NCBI GenBank assembly: GCA_963718775.1
Contig: OY970377.1
Location: 1,798,001 to 1,862,000 of the forward strand
Direction of reading: 5' to 3'
Length of the DNA: 64,000 bases
Source of the DNA: VRUE01 sp963718775
GTDB lineage: Bacteria > Actinomycetota > Thermoleophilia > Solirubrobacterales > 70-9
Below, piece by piece: positions 18,953-26,737 of the stretch. The notes beneath the pieces were generated by a model. That model was not told where the DNA came from. It did no database searches and was given only the letters and a program-made list of their open reading frames with translations. A program made the translations under genes and the position numbers. Within the stretch, counting starts at the first letter, position 1, and the number at the start of each line of letters is the position of its first letter.

Positions 18953-20215
18953 TCAAATCGCGCGGCGGGGGTGCTTCGGGTCCAGCTCTCCGCTCGCCTC
19001 GGCTTCGGCGCGCTTGGCCCAGCGGTTGAGCTCGCGGCGGGCGAGGACCATCTTGTGGACCTCGTCGGGGCCGTCGGCGAGGCGCAGCATGCGGCTGAAG
19101 CGCCAGAGGGCGGCCAGGGGGGTGTCGTCGGTCATGCCGAGGGAGCCGTGGACCTGGATCGAGCGGTCGAGGACGTTCATGACGATGTTGGCGGCGATGA
19201 TCTTGATCGCCGAGATCGACTGGCGGGCGGCGCGCTTGCCCTCGGTGTCCATCTTCCAGGCGGCGTAGAGGGTGAGTAGGCGGGCCTGGTCGATCTCCAT
19301 CCTGGAGGCGGCAATTGCCTCCTGGACGAACTGCTTGTCGGCAAGTGGGCCGCCGAAGGCTTCGCGTTCGTTGGCGCGGCGGCACATCATCTCCAGGGCC
19401 CGCTCGGCGGTGCCGATCGCCCGCATGCAGTGGTGGATGCGGCCCGGGCCGAGGCGGTCCTGGGCGACGACGAAGCCGCCGCCCTGGCTGCCGAGCAGGT
19501 TGGCGGCGGGGACGCGGCATTCTTCGTAGCGGATCTCACAGTGGCCGGGGCCCTTGTCGTGGCCCATCACCGAGATCGGCCGGACCAGATTGAAGCCGGG
19601 GGCGTCGGTCGGCACGCAGATCATCGAGGCGCGCGCGTAGGGGTTGGCCTCGGGGTCGGTTACGACCATCGCGATCGCCAGGTCGGCGCCAACGGCGCCG
19701 GAGGTGAACCACTTGTGGCCGTCGATCACCCACTCGTCGCCGTCGAGCACGGCGCGTGCCTGCAGCAGGGTTGGGTCGGAGCCGGATACCTCGGGCTCGG
19801 TCATCGAGAAGCAGGAGCGGATCCGTCCCTCGAGCAGGGGCTCCAGCCAGCGCTCCTTCTGCTCGTCGGTGCCGTGCTCGGCGAGGATCTCCATGTTGCC
19901 GGTGTCCGGCGCGGCGCAGTTGAAGGCCATCGAGCCGGCGACCGGGCTGCGGCCCATCTCCTCGCAGAGCAGGCCGTACTCCCAGTTGGTCAGGCCCGGG
20001 CCGAAGCGCTCCTCCGGCATGAAGAGGTTCCAGAGGCCCTCCGACTTGGCGCGCTCGCGGATCTCGACGAGGATCTTCGGGTAGGCGACGCCGGGGGCGA
20101 CCTCGGCGTCGAGCGCCTCCATGATCTCCCGCTCCTGGGGGTAGATCTCGGCGTCCATGAAGTCGAGAATGCGCTCGCGCAGCGTCTCGACCTGGGGACT
20201 GGGCGTGAAGTCCAT
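18953..20215 (-). CDS. Acyl-CoA dehydrogenase (ACAD10/11-like)
   Basis: 420 residues of the flavin acyl-CoA dehydrogenase family: CFSMTEPEVSGSDPT in the FAD-binding middle domain, KWFTSGAVGADLAIAMVV, and the C-terminal RMLRLADGPDEVHKMVLAR. The DGPDEVH segment is typical of the ACAD10/11 branch, which differs from classical ACADs at the catalytic base. It would oxidise or rearrange an acyl-CoA, feeding beta-oxidation. The APH-fold kinase of the same two-component system lies at 15951. Ends convergently against the repeat protein genes. Confidence 0.88.
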   Translation of the reverse strand: MDFTPSPQVETLRERILDFMDAEIYPQEREIMEALDAEVAPGVAYPKILVEIRERAKSEGLWNLFMPEERFGPGLTNWEYGLLCEEMGRSPVAGSMAFNCAAPDTGNMEILAEHGTDEQKERWLEPLLEGRIRSCFSMTEPEVSGSDPTLLQARAVLDGDEWVIDGHKWFTSGAVGADLAIAMVVTDPEANPYARASMICVPTDAPGFNLVRPISVMGHDKGPGHCEIRYEECRVPAANLLGSQGGGFVVAQDRLGPGRIHHCMRAIGTAERALEMMCRRANEREAFGGPLADKQFVQEAIAASRMEIDQARLLTLYAAWKMDTEGKRAARQSISAIKIIAANIVMNVLDRSIQVHGSLGMTDDTPLAALWRFSRMLRLADGPDEVHKMVLARRELNRWAKRAEAEASGELDPKHPRRAI

Positions 20216-20267
20216 CTACTGGGTCCTCTCCTCGGGGCTGGTCGCCCGAACGCTAGCGGCATGGCGG

Positions 20268-20312
20268 TGACTTCGCCTTTACTCGCCATATGGGCGAAGA
20301 AAGGGGAAGTCA
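20268..20312. repeat. Hairpin, TTATCCGT-core family (divergent member)
   Basis: Left arm 20268-20287 matches right arm 20292-20312 at 17 of 20 aligned positions. The right arm contains the stop codon of the RibD-like gene. The centre (ACTCGCCATATGGGCG) resembles the centres at 8739, 39663 and 48690. Confidence 0.7.
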
Positions 20313-20876
20313 GCGATTCGTGTAGCGGGCGAAGAGCTCGCCCTCGTGCTCCAGCAGCCAGGACAGCTCCAGGCCGGTCGTTTCGGGCAGGGCGCCGCCC
20401 TCGATGATGCGGGGGGCGTCGCCGCCGACCAGCTTGGGGGCGATGGTCAGGAACAGCTCGTCGACCAGCCCTGCCGCCTGCAGGGCGCCGTGGAGCGTCG
20501 GGCCGCCCTCGCAGAGCAGCGCCCTGACCCCCTCCTCGCGCAGCGAGCGCAGCAGAGCCGCGAGGTCGACCCGGCCATCTGGCCCGCTTTCGACGACGAC
20601 TAGCCGTTTCTCGAGGCCGCTGTAGCGCTCGGCGCGCATCGTTCCGGCGCCGATCATCACCGCGTCGAAGCGGGTGCGCAGCCCGACCAGCATCGCGGTG
20701 TCGGTATCCGAGCCGATCGGGCCCGAGACGCCGCCGATCGAGGCCCGGCCGTCGACGGTCGCGGCGAAGTTGACCGCGACGAAGGGCCGCTCCTCGCGCG
20801 GCTCCTCCCAGGGGCAATAGGAATCGAGCTGCTCGTCGATCGTGGTCGAAGCGGGATCGGGGAGAAGGCGCCGCAT
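20310..20876 (-). CDS. Dihydrofolate reductase/RibD C-terminal-like reductase
   Basis: 188 residues with the RibD_C fold: FVAVNFAATVDGRASIGG at the N-terminus, DAVMIGAGTMRAERYSG, and RALLCEGGPTLHGALQAAGLVDELFLTIAPKLVGG, the usual NADPH and substrate regions. Such proteins reduce the ribosyl group of pyrimidines in riboflavin synthesis, but stand-alone copies often have other, unknown substrates. No deaminase domain and no riboflavin genes are adjacent. The next gene upstream on the same strand is the sulfotransferase (15-nt gap), so they may be cotranscribed. Confidence 0.8.
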   Translation of the reverse strand: MRRLLPDPASTTIDEQLDSYCPWEEPREERPFVAVNFAATVDGRASIGGVSGPIGSDTDTAMLVGLRTRFDAVMIGAGTMRAERYSGLEKRLVVVESGPDGRVDLAALLRSLREEGVRALLCEGGPTLHGALQAAGLVDELFLTIAPKLVGGDAPRIIEGGALPETTGLELSWLLEHEGELFARYTNR

Positions 20877-20891
20877 CGCGCCTGAGCCTAC

Positions 20892-21881
20892 TCAGGAGTA
20901 GTCGTGCCAGCCGGCGAACTCGCGGCCGGCGAACTTCTGCAGCTGGGCGACGTCACTGGTGAAGCGGCCGCGCACGGTCTCGAAGAGGTCGTCGGGCAGC
21001 TTCGGCTTCGGCGCCGGTGGTTTCTCGGGGTCGTGGACGACCTTCTCGACGATCCAGCGCATCGACTCCGGCAGGCGGTCGAAGTTGCGGTCGAAGGAGC
21101 GGAAGCCCGGCAGCTTGATCAGCTTCTCCATGAACTGGTATTTGTCGCCCTGCTTGGCACTCGACTTCTCCCACTCGCGGTCGAACTGCTCGGAGGTGAA
21201 GCTCTCGTCGACCCCGGCGAAGCCGAAGGCCTTGCGCATCGTCTCCTCGCGTTCGGACTGCAGCTCCTCCTGGGTGATGATCTCGATCTGCTCGCGGTCG
21301 AACAGCTCCAGGTAGGGCTGCAGCTGCAGCCAGTACTTGGAGCGGTTCATGTAGGAGGAGTCCGGATTGGAGAGGACCGAGACCAGCTCGCCGGTCTCGT
21401 AGCCGGCGCCGCTCGCGTGGACCCAGTGAGAGAGGATGCGCTTGATCGGGTCGCGCACCATGTAGAGCAGGCGGGCGTCGGGGCAGTGCTCCTTGATCCG
21501 CGCCGGCACGCCCTCGAAGCGGGGCAGGTTCGTGTAGTGCGGGGAGGACTCGCCGCGCACCTTGAAGCGGTCGTCGAAGCGGCTCGCGTACCAGTCGAGG
21601 CCGAGGTCCCAGTTGAGCTCCGCGGCGAAGAAGTTGAGCTCCTTCGGCTTCGACATCTGGATTTCCGGGTGCAGGCCGAGGTAGTGATGGATGCTGGTCG
21701 TGCCGCACTTCAGCCCCCCGATGATGATCAGGTTGGGCAGCTCGGCGTGGCGCTTGCGACGGCGGCGGAAGCGACTCTTGCGGTCGGCCGTGTAGCGCTC
21801 ACGGGCACGCCCGCACATCGCCTCGTCGGCGGGGTCGCGGGGGGCCTGAGCAGAGGCGATCTGCGTCTCGGTCTCTGACAC
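20892..21881 (-). CDS. Sulfotransferase family protein
   Basis: 329 residues. PAPS-binding motifs are clear: the 5'-phosphosulfate loop IIGGLKCGTTSIHHYLGLHPEI, and the 3'-phosphate motif VRDPIKRILSHW. The KPKELNFFA segment after the first motif is typical of heparan/carbohydrate-type sulfotransferases. It would move sulfate from PAPS to an acceptor that cannot be identified; a glycolipid is possible. The N-terminal 45 residues are basic and probably disordered. It is divergent from the flippase-like membrane gene with only 21 nt between starts. Confidence 0.82.
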   Translation of the reverse strand: MSETETQIASAQAPRDPADEAMCGRARERYTADRKSRFRRRRKRHAELPNLIIIGGLKCGTTSIHHYLGLHPEIQMSKPKELNFFAAELNWDLGLDWYASRFDDRFKVRGESSPHYTNLPRFEGVPARIKEHCPDARLLYMVRDPIKRILSHWVHASGAGYETGELVSVLSNPDSSYMNRSKYWLQLQPYLELFDREQIEIITQEELQSEREETMRKAFGFAGVDESFTSEQFDREWEKSSAKQGDKYQFMEKLIKLPGFRSFDRNFDRLPESMRWIVEKVVHDPEKPPAPKPKLPDDLFETVRGRFTSDVAQLQKFAGREFAGWHDYS

Positions 21882-21902
21882 GAGCGGGCTAGTCTAGCTG
21901 CG

Positions 21903-22910
21903 ATGCCACTCGCCGATCTTGGATCCAACTTCAACCACTTTTTCGATGTCTCGGCGGAATTCTTCCGCCACCTCTCGGATATCGACTGGACTCAGTTCGG
22001 AATCGCGCTCCTTTGCCTGTTGGCGATGCAGCTCTGCCGTGCCTGGGCCTGGCGCAACGTGCTGCGTGCCGCCTACCCGGCCCAGCGCATCCCGTTCCTA
22101 CCGCTGAGCGCCGCCTATCTCGCCGGCGCCGGGATCAACGCCGTGGTGCCCGCCCACGGCGGCGACGTCACCAAGGTCTTCCTGGTCAAGCGCCAGATCC
22201 CCGGCTCCTCCTATCCGGCGGTGACCTCCTCCTTCCTGGTCCAGACAGTCTTCGACACCAGCGTCGGCTTGCTGGTCCTCTTCTACGCGATCAGCCAGGG
22301 GCTGTTGCCGCCGCTGCCGAAGATCCCCGATCTGCCCGCCTTCGAGATCTCCTTCTGGGCCGAAAATCCCAAGGCCTTTGCCTTCGCCACGATCGGCCTG
22401 CTGCTGGCGATCGCGATCGGCATCTACTACCTCGCCCACCACGTGCGGCGCTTCTGGGATCGGGTCAAACAGGGCGTGACGATCCTCCGCCAGCCGCGCC
22501 GTTACCTGCGCGAGGTGGCGGCCTGGCAGGGGATCGGCTGGCTCTTCCGCTTCGCCGCTTTCTGGTTCTTTCTCGAGGCCTTCGGGATCGGCGGCTCGGT
22601 CGGCAAGGTGATGCTGGTGATGAGCGTCCAGGCGATCGCCAACGTCATTCCCTTCACCCCCGGTGGCGCCGGCGCTCAGCAGGCGCTCCTGGTCGCCACC
22701 CTGACCGGGCCGTCCCGCACCGCCGTCCTCTCCTTCTCGGTCGGGACCCAGATCGCGATGGCCGCCTGGTCGGTGGTCCTCGGCTTCATGGCCATCCTGC
22801 TCGTCTTCCGCACGACGGACTGGCGCGGACTAATTAGGCAGGCGCAAGACGACGCGGCGAAGGAGAAAGCCGGCGCGCCCCCGAGCACCTCCGCCGCCGG
22901 CACCCCGTGA
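21903..22910 (+). CDS. LPG-synthase/YbhN-type transmembrane protein (flippase-like domain)
   Basis: 335 residues, about eight membrane helices, matching the UPF0104 / lysylphosphatidylglycerol synthase TM region: the AYLAGAGINAVVPAHGGDVTKVFLVKRQIPGSSYPAV segment near residue 80 and VMSVQAIANVIPFTPGGAGAQQALLV near 240 are the two hallmark loops. No soluble aminoacyltransferase domain is present. Family members are lipid flippases or unknown transporters. The C-terminus is a short hydrophilic tail. Divergent from the sulfotransferase, so a shared role in surface lipids is possible but only inferred. Confidence 0.75.
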   Translation: MPLADLGSNFNHFFDVSAEFFRHLSDIDWTQFGIALLCLLAMQLCRAWAWRNVLRAAYPAQRIPFLPLSAAYLAGAGINAVVPAHGGDVTKVFLVKRQIPGSSYPAVTSSFLVQTVFDTSVGLLVLFYAISQGLLPPLPKIPDLPAFEISFWAENPKAFAFATIGLLLAIAIGIYYLAHHVRRFWDRVKQGVTILRQPRRYLREVAAWQGIGWLFRFAAFWFFLEAFGIGGSVGKVMLVMSVQAIANVIPFTPGGAGAQQALLVATLTGPSRTAVLSFSVGTQIAMAAWSVVLGFMAILLVFRTTDWRGLIRQAQDDAAKEKAGAPPSTSAAGTP

Positions 22911-22932
22911 GCTTCCCGAACCCGATTCCCAT

Positions 22933-22981
22933 GAACTGCATCAACTTATCTATCCAGCAGGTGGAAAAGTTGATGCAGTTC
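22933..22981. repeat. Hairpin, GAACTGCATCAACTT family, copy 1
   Basis: Arms 22933-22952 and 22962-22981 are close inverted repeats, perfectly paired over their outer 15 nt, around TCCAGCAGG. The hairpin at 55261-55309 is nearly identical over its whole 49 nt. Both sit between convergent genes. The stop codon of the CrtA-like gene lies inside this one and its last residues (RTASTFPPAG) are encoded by the right half. Confidence 0.88.
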
Positions 22982-23651
22982 GGAGGTCGAGGGGGTCGCG
23001 ACCGTCCCATTCGCCCTCGGAGCGGTAGGGGCGGAAGCGGATGAAGGCGGATTCGTGGTGGAAGGGGCGCTCGCGGTCGGCTCGGACGGCGGCCATGTGC
23101 GCTCCGTCGTCGCGGTAGGAGTAGTCGCGCATCGCGGCGTTGCTGCGCCAGACCGAGAAGGTGGAGACGAGGCGCGGCGGCCGCGCCATGCCGATCGAGG
23201 CCAGCAGGCCTGGCGCCGCGGCAACCTCCTTTTCGGCCGGGCCGGCGCTGCGCAGGAACGGTCGCAGGCGCTTCAGCCGTGGACGGCCGAGCGTCAGAAC
23301 GACGACGGGCTCGTCATCCTCGACGGGGAGCTGCCGGTCCGGCAGGCCGGGCATCGCCGGCCAGGCCCCGGAGACACGCAGCGGCTCGAGCCGAACCTGC
23401 CAGCCGGCGATCAGCAGGCCCGCCAGCGGATGTTCGCTGCGAAGGAAGTCTTCGAGGGCGGAGTCGTCGTCCCAGGCGGCGATCAACCCAAAGCGCCCCG
23501 GGTAGAGCGGCAGCCCACTGCCGCCCTGCTGCGCAGTGATCGCCGTCTCCGCGTAGCGCAGGCCCGCAACGGAGCCCGGGTGTGGCCTGTGGCGCAAGGC
23601 CGTGGGCACCCGGCGCAAGCCGACGTCGACGATGTGCACCGAGACGATCAC
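22950..23651 (-). CDS. Spheroidene monooxygenase-like (CrtA-like) protein
   Basis: 233 residues from a GTG at 23651 with GGAAGG upstream. Sequence VSVHIVDVGLRRVPTALRHRP, GRFGLIAAWDDDSALEDFL, VSTFSVWRSNAAMRDYSY and PFHHESAFIRFRPYRSEGEW matches actinobacterial proteins annotated as spheroidene monooxygenase or dimeric alpha-beta barrel (ABM-like) oxygenases. No carotenoid genes are nearby, so the real substrate is open. Divergent from the TetR gene, with two operator-like sites between them, so it is probably the repressor's target. Its 3' end is inside a hairpin element. Confidence 0.65.
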   Translation of the reverse strand: MIVSVHIVDVGLRRVPTALRHRPHPGSVAGLRYAETAITAQQGGSGLPLYPGRFGLIAAWDDDSALEDFLRSEHPLAGLLIAGWQVRLEPLRVSGAWPAMPGLPDRQLPVEDDEPVVVLTLGRPRLKRLRPFLRSAGPAEKEVAAAPGLLASIGMARPPRLVSTFSVWRSNAAMRDYSYRDDGAHMAAVRADRERPFHHESAFIRFRPYRSEGEWDGRDPLDLRTASTFPPAG

Positions 23652-23681
23652 GCTGAACCTTCCTTCCGCGACGGGAGCTAA

Positions 23682-23697
23682 CCTAGTAATCACTAGG
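23682..23697. promoter_or_regulatory. Operator-like palindrome, site 1
   Basis: CCTAGTAATCACTAGG: perfect 6-bp arms (CCTAGT and ACTAGG) around 4 nt, in the gap between the CrtA-like gene and the divergent TetR gene. A likely TetR binding site. Confidence 0.6.
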
Positions 23698-23714
23698 AAG
23701 TGCCGGGAACCGTA

Positions 23715-23730
23715 CTTAGGGGTGACTAGG
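23715..23730. promoter_or_regulatory. Operator-like palindrome, site 2
   Basis: CTTAGGGGTGACTAGG shares the half-site ACTAGG and 16-bp spacing of site 1, 33 bp away. It abuts the TetR start codon, suggesting autorepression. Confidence 0.45.
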
Positions 23731-24381
23731 TTGTCAAGCGCCGAAAAGCAGACGACGAGACCGAGGAAGCGCCTCAGCGCCGACGAGCGTCGGCAGACGA
23801 TCGAAGACGCCGCGACTGGGCTCTTTGCCGAGCGCGGCTACCAGGGCGCCTCGATCGACGAGATCGCCCGGCGCTCGGGGGTGACGCCGCCGGTCGTCTA
23901 CGACCACTTCGCCTCCAAGCAGGATCTCTACCGCCGCCTGCTGGAGCGGCACTTCGCCGAGCTGCGCCAGGTCTGGCGCGAGCACTTCGTCGGCGAGGAT
24001 CCGCCGGGGGAGAGAGTCGCCCGCTCCTTCGACGCCTGGTTCGCCTACATCGAGGCGCACCCCTTCGCCGGCCGGATGCTCTTTCGCGATACGACCGGCG
24101 ATCCGAAGATAGGGGCGATGCACCAGGAGGTGGCAGCGAGCAGCCGGGCGGCGATCATGGCCCTCTTCGCCAGTGATCCCGGCGCGGAGAAGGTGATCGG
24201 ACCGGAGGGCGAGGAGGGCTTGGAGATGGCCTGGATCGTGATGCGCGGTGTGCTCCAGGGCCTGGCGATGTGGTGGTACGAGCACCCCGACGTCCCCCGC
24301 GAGCGGGTCGTCGCCACCGCCATGAACGCGCTCTGGGTCGGCTGGGAGCGAACCCAGGCCGGCGACGCCTGGGGCCGCTAG
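23731..24381 (+). CDS. TetR/AcrR family transcriptional regulator
   Basis: 216 residues. Helix-turn-helix at the N-terminus: RRQTIEDAATGLFAERGYQGASIDEIARRSGVTPPVVYDHFASKQDLYRRLLERHF. The ligand-binding domain (ARSFDAWFAYIEAHPFAGRMLF on) is of an unassigned type. Start is taken as TTG 23731 with AGGGG 8 nt upstream; an in-frame GTG at 23722 is possible. Two CCTAGT-type dyads precede it. It probably represses itself and the divergent oxygenase-like gene. Its stop codon overlaps that of the decayed gene on the other strand. Confidence 0.85.
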   Translation: MSSAEKQTTRPRKRLSADERRQTIEDAATGLFAERGYQGASIDEIARRSGVTPPVVYDHFASKQDLYRRLLERHFAELRQVWREHFVGEDPPGERVARSFDAWFAYIEAHPFAGRMLFRDTTGDPKIGAMHQEVAASSRAAIMALFASDPGAEKVIGPEGEEGLEMAWIVMRGVLQGLAMWWYEHPDVPRERVVATAMNALWVGWERTQAGDAWGR

Positions 24382-24603
24382 CTCGACCAGCCCGGATAGC
24401 GCGGACCGATCCGCCATTGCCACGGTGGGCGCTCGCTGGCGGGGAGTCGTAGTGGTTGCGGCCAGGGAGGGTCCCCAGCGGGACCAGCGCGGGGTCGTCC
24501 TGGAGGAGGACGGGAACGCCACTGGCGGCGTCGATCTGCTCTTGGCCGGCGCGGCGCACGACGCGTTCCCAGCCGAGGCTGGGGCGGTAGAGCCAGTTAG
24601 TAA
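24378..24603 (-). pseudogene. Truncated, frameshifted copy of the 24935-25594 gene
   Basis: Reads YWLYRPSLGWERVVRRAGQ, then DAASGVPVLLQDDPALVPLG, then, after a one-base shift near 24450, ASERPPWQWRIGPRYPGWSS and a stop. This is collinear with the last 75 residues of the gene at 24935 (YWLYRPTLGWSRVTRRATQ, PWQWRVRGLYPGWSS). Everything upstream of that domain is missing. A tandem partial duplication that has decayed; because isolated frameshifts occur elsewhere, the shift alone could be a sequence error, but the truncation is real. Confidence 0.7.
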
Positions 24604-24640
24604 AAGGACCGCCCGGTACCCGAAGCCGAGGACGCCGAGG

Positions 24641-24874
24641 TCAATAGCCGAACCAAGTTCCCCGGGTCGGCCTACTCAGCAGCCCTATGGCGGTCTCGCG
24701 ATCGGCTTCGCCCAAAAGAAAAAGCACGTTGGCAAAGGACAGCATGTCGGTGGCGCGTTCGAGCTTCGCCTCCGGATCGACAGCCCCCGGTTCCTTCGCC
24801 ATCTTCAGCAAAGTGCCCGCATCGTCAACGAGCGCGGCCACCAGCCTTTGATCGTTCTCGTCCAACAACTCCAT
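24641..24874 (-). CDS. Small hypothetical protein
   Basis: 77 residues (MELLDENDQRLVAALVDDAGTLLKMAKEP), acidic and helical, with no recognisable motif. It lies between the intact gene at 24935 and its decayed copy at 24378, so it may have been carried along by the duplication. No convincing Shine-Dalgarno. A real gene is plausible from amino-acid composition but not certain. Confidence 0.4.
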   Translation of the reverse strand: MELLDENDQRLVAALVDDAGTLLKMAKEPGAVDPEAKLERATDMLSFANVLFLLGEADRETAIGLLSRPTRGTWFGY

Positions 24875-24934
24875 CGCGCCATCCTAAATGCAGAACAAGG
24901 GTGAAGATGGTGCAAAGGCCACCGCGCCCTCCGG

Positions 24935-25594
24935 CTAGCTCGACCAGCCGGGGTAGAGGCCGCGCACCCGCCACTGCCACGGAGGCCGCTCCCTCGCCGG
25001 AAAGTCGTAGTGGTCGCGGCCGGGCAGCGTCTCCAGCGGGACCAGCGCGGGGTCGTCCTGGAGCAGCACGGGCGTGCCAGCTGCTGCATCTACATTGGCC
25101 TGAGTCGCCCGGCGAGTCACCCGGGACCAGCCCAAAGTCGGGCGGTAGAGCCAGTAGGTCAGCTCGACCCAACCCTCGGAGCCGCGGCGGTCGAGGAGCT
25201 GGGTGAAGGCGGTGGTGCGGCGGCCCGAGGCGGTCAGGTGGGGGCCGGCGGCGACAGCGCAGCTCTGGCGCCGGCAGCGGCGGAAGTCGACCGGGACGAG
25301 CGGCAGGCCCGAGGGGCCGATCTTGGCCACGGGCGCCGGCGCCAGGGCACGGGCGAGGCGGGCCAGCGGCCAGCCATAGGCCGGTACCAGCGGGTGGTGG
25401 CGACAGGCGTCGGGAAGCCGGGGGGCGCAGGCGATTCGCTTCGAGATCTCGCCGGCCAAGCCACGACCGGCGTCCACCTCGCCCCCCGCCGCGACCGCGG
25501 CGATCCCGGCGAGCAGCAGCAGCGCGATCAGCGCCACCAGTCCCGCCTGCTCGACGCTTGCCGATCCCCGCTCCGTCTCTTCTGCGCCCCGCAT
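24935..25594 (-). CDS. Membrane-anchored protein with TadE-like N-terminus
   Basis: 219 residues from ATG 25594. The N-terminus RGAEETERGSASVEQAGLVALIALLLLAGIAAVAAGG has the GSASVEQxGLV...hydrophobic pattern of TadE/Flp-type pseudopilin-like proteins (class III signal). The rest is extracytoplasmic with cysteine-containing segments (CAPRLPDACRHH; FRRCRRQSCAV) and the C-terminal YWLYRP...PWQWRVRGLYPGW domain, which is duplicated in the pseudogene downstream. No tad/pilus genes are near, so the pilus link is weak. Divergent from the small gene at 25676. Confidence 0.6.
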   Translation of the reverse strand: MRGAEETERGSASVEQAGLVALIALLLLAGIAAVAAGGEVDAGRGLAGEISKRIACAPRLPDACRHHPLVPAYGWPLARLARALAPAPVAKIGPSGLPLVPVDFRRCRRQSCAVAAGPHLTASGRRTTAFTQLLDRRGSEGWVELTYWLYRPTLGWSRVTRRATQANVDAAAGTPVLLQDDPALVPLETLPGRDHYDFPARERPPWQWRVRGLYPGWSS

Positions 25595-25675
25595 GGCCGC
25601 GATGCTAGGAGTCGGGAACGCACGTGTGATGCGCTGAACCACGCGACTTCGTGCCGGCCGTGGGCTTCTGCTTTC

Positions 25676-25954
25676 ATGTGCTCAATGGAGGGCAGCCCCT
25701 TCAACCTCTTCGGCGACCCCGACGAGTTCCGCGCCCGTATGGAGGAGCTCTCGGAGCAGATGCAGTCCTCCCAGCGCGTCGCCTGGGCCGACAACGCGAT
25801 CAAGCTTGCGGTCGAGATGACCGTCGCCTCGATCGGCCGCCTCGACCTCTCCGGCAGCCCCGACGAGCAGGCGATGCAGGTGCGCGACGCGATCCGCGTC
25901 CTTTTCCCCGAGGCTGTGACGCTGGTCCGCGAGGCTCGCGAGGGGTTGGCGTAG
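25676..25954 (+). CDS. Small hypothetical protein
   Basis: 92 residues from ATG 25676, or 89 from ATG 25685 (MEGSPFNLFGDPDEFRARMEE). Helical, with SEQMQSSQRVAWADNAIKLAVEMTVASIGRLDLSG; no known motif. The stop codon TAG is the first three bases of the left arm of the inverted repeat 25952-26069. Confidence 0.55.
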   Translation: MCSMEGSPFNLFGDPDEFRARMEELSEQMQSSQRVAWADNAIKLAVEMTVASIGRLDLSGSPDEQAMQVRDAIRVLFPEAVTLVREAREGLA

Positions 25955-26069
25955 ACCCTCTCGCGGTAGGGGTTTCGCTTAACTTTTTCGAGAGGCGTCG
26001 ATTGCTGGCGCCTCGGGCCTAACTCGCGAAAAAGTACAAGACGCTTCACCCCTACCGCGAGAGGGTCTA
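25952..26069. repeat. Long inverted repeat, CTTGTACTTT/AAAGTTAAG family, copy 1
   Basis: Arms 25952-25973 and 26048-26069 are perfectly complementary over 22 nt. Each arm begins, read inward, with the TAG stop codon of the flanking convergent gene. The interior, read on the minus strand, carries GCGTCTTGTACTTTTTCG and CGAAAAAGTTAAGCG, also present at 28007-28118 and 57310-57420. Confidence 0.9.
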
Positions 26070-26718
26070 GAGCAGTTCGAGGCGTAGCGAGACCGCGCTG
26101 CCGCGCCTCGTGGCTGCTGCCGCCAGCTCTATGGGGACGGCGACGATTAGGGCGGGGATGGCGACGATGACGCTGATCGCGGCGTCCAGGCGTCGTTGCC
26201 AAGGTTTCTCGGCGGGGGCTGAGACGCTGCGGCCCAGGGCGGCTAGGGCGACGTTGCGGCCGAAGGTGAAGCCGTTGAGGACGGTCTGCCACATCGTCGC
26301 GACGCCGGCGCCGGGCGACCAGCGGGCGCTGGCGACGACCTGGTCGCGGTTGGCGACGAGGCGGCGTACCGACTCGACCGTGAAGAGGTAACTGGCTGTC
26401 CGGCGCCAGGCCCGCCCAGCCGGCGCCGCCGATCCAGGCGGCGAAGCCGGCTCGGTTGGCGATTCGCATCTTGCCTTCGCCGCCCAGCCGATCGAGAGCG
26501 GCCAGCGCTTCCGCGACGCCCCCCGGCTCGCCGACGACGCCCAGCCCGCAGCTCTCGCAGCGGCTCACCGGGCCGCGCAGACCCGACCGCAGGTCGATCC
26601 AGCCGAAGAGCGGCTCGCCGCAGGCGGGACAGGGTGGATTGTCGGGTCCGGCGCCGGCCTCGAGCGGCACCACTGGAGCGCGCGGCCGGCCGCTCGGGGT
26701 CGTTCGCTCGGCGTTCAT
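26067..26718 (-). CDS. Zinc-ribbon/membrane protein, frameshifted
   Basis: The gene reads MNAERTTPSGRPRAP... with a zinc ribbon CPACGEPLFGW...CESCG, then RIANRAGFAAWIGGAGWAGL, and, after a frame change near 26400, YLFTVESVRRLVANRDQVV...WQTVLNGFTFGRNVALAALG followed by one membrane helix (DAAISVIVAIPALIVAVPIELAA). Both halves look like one protein. Reading-frame loss is probably a sequence error because it marks the left edge of a region rich in such shifts. Its stop codon is inside the inverted repeat 25952-26069. Function unknown. Confidence 0.55.
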
Positions 26719-26737
26719 CGCCGGTAGCGTACGCGCA

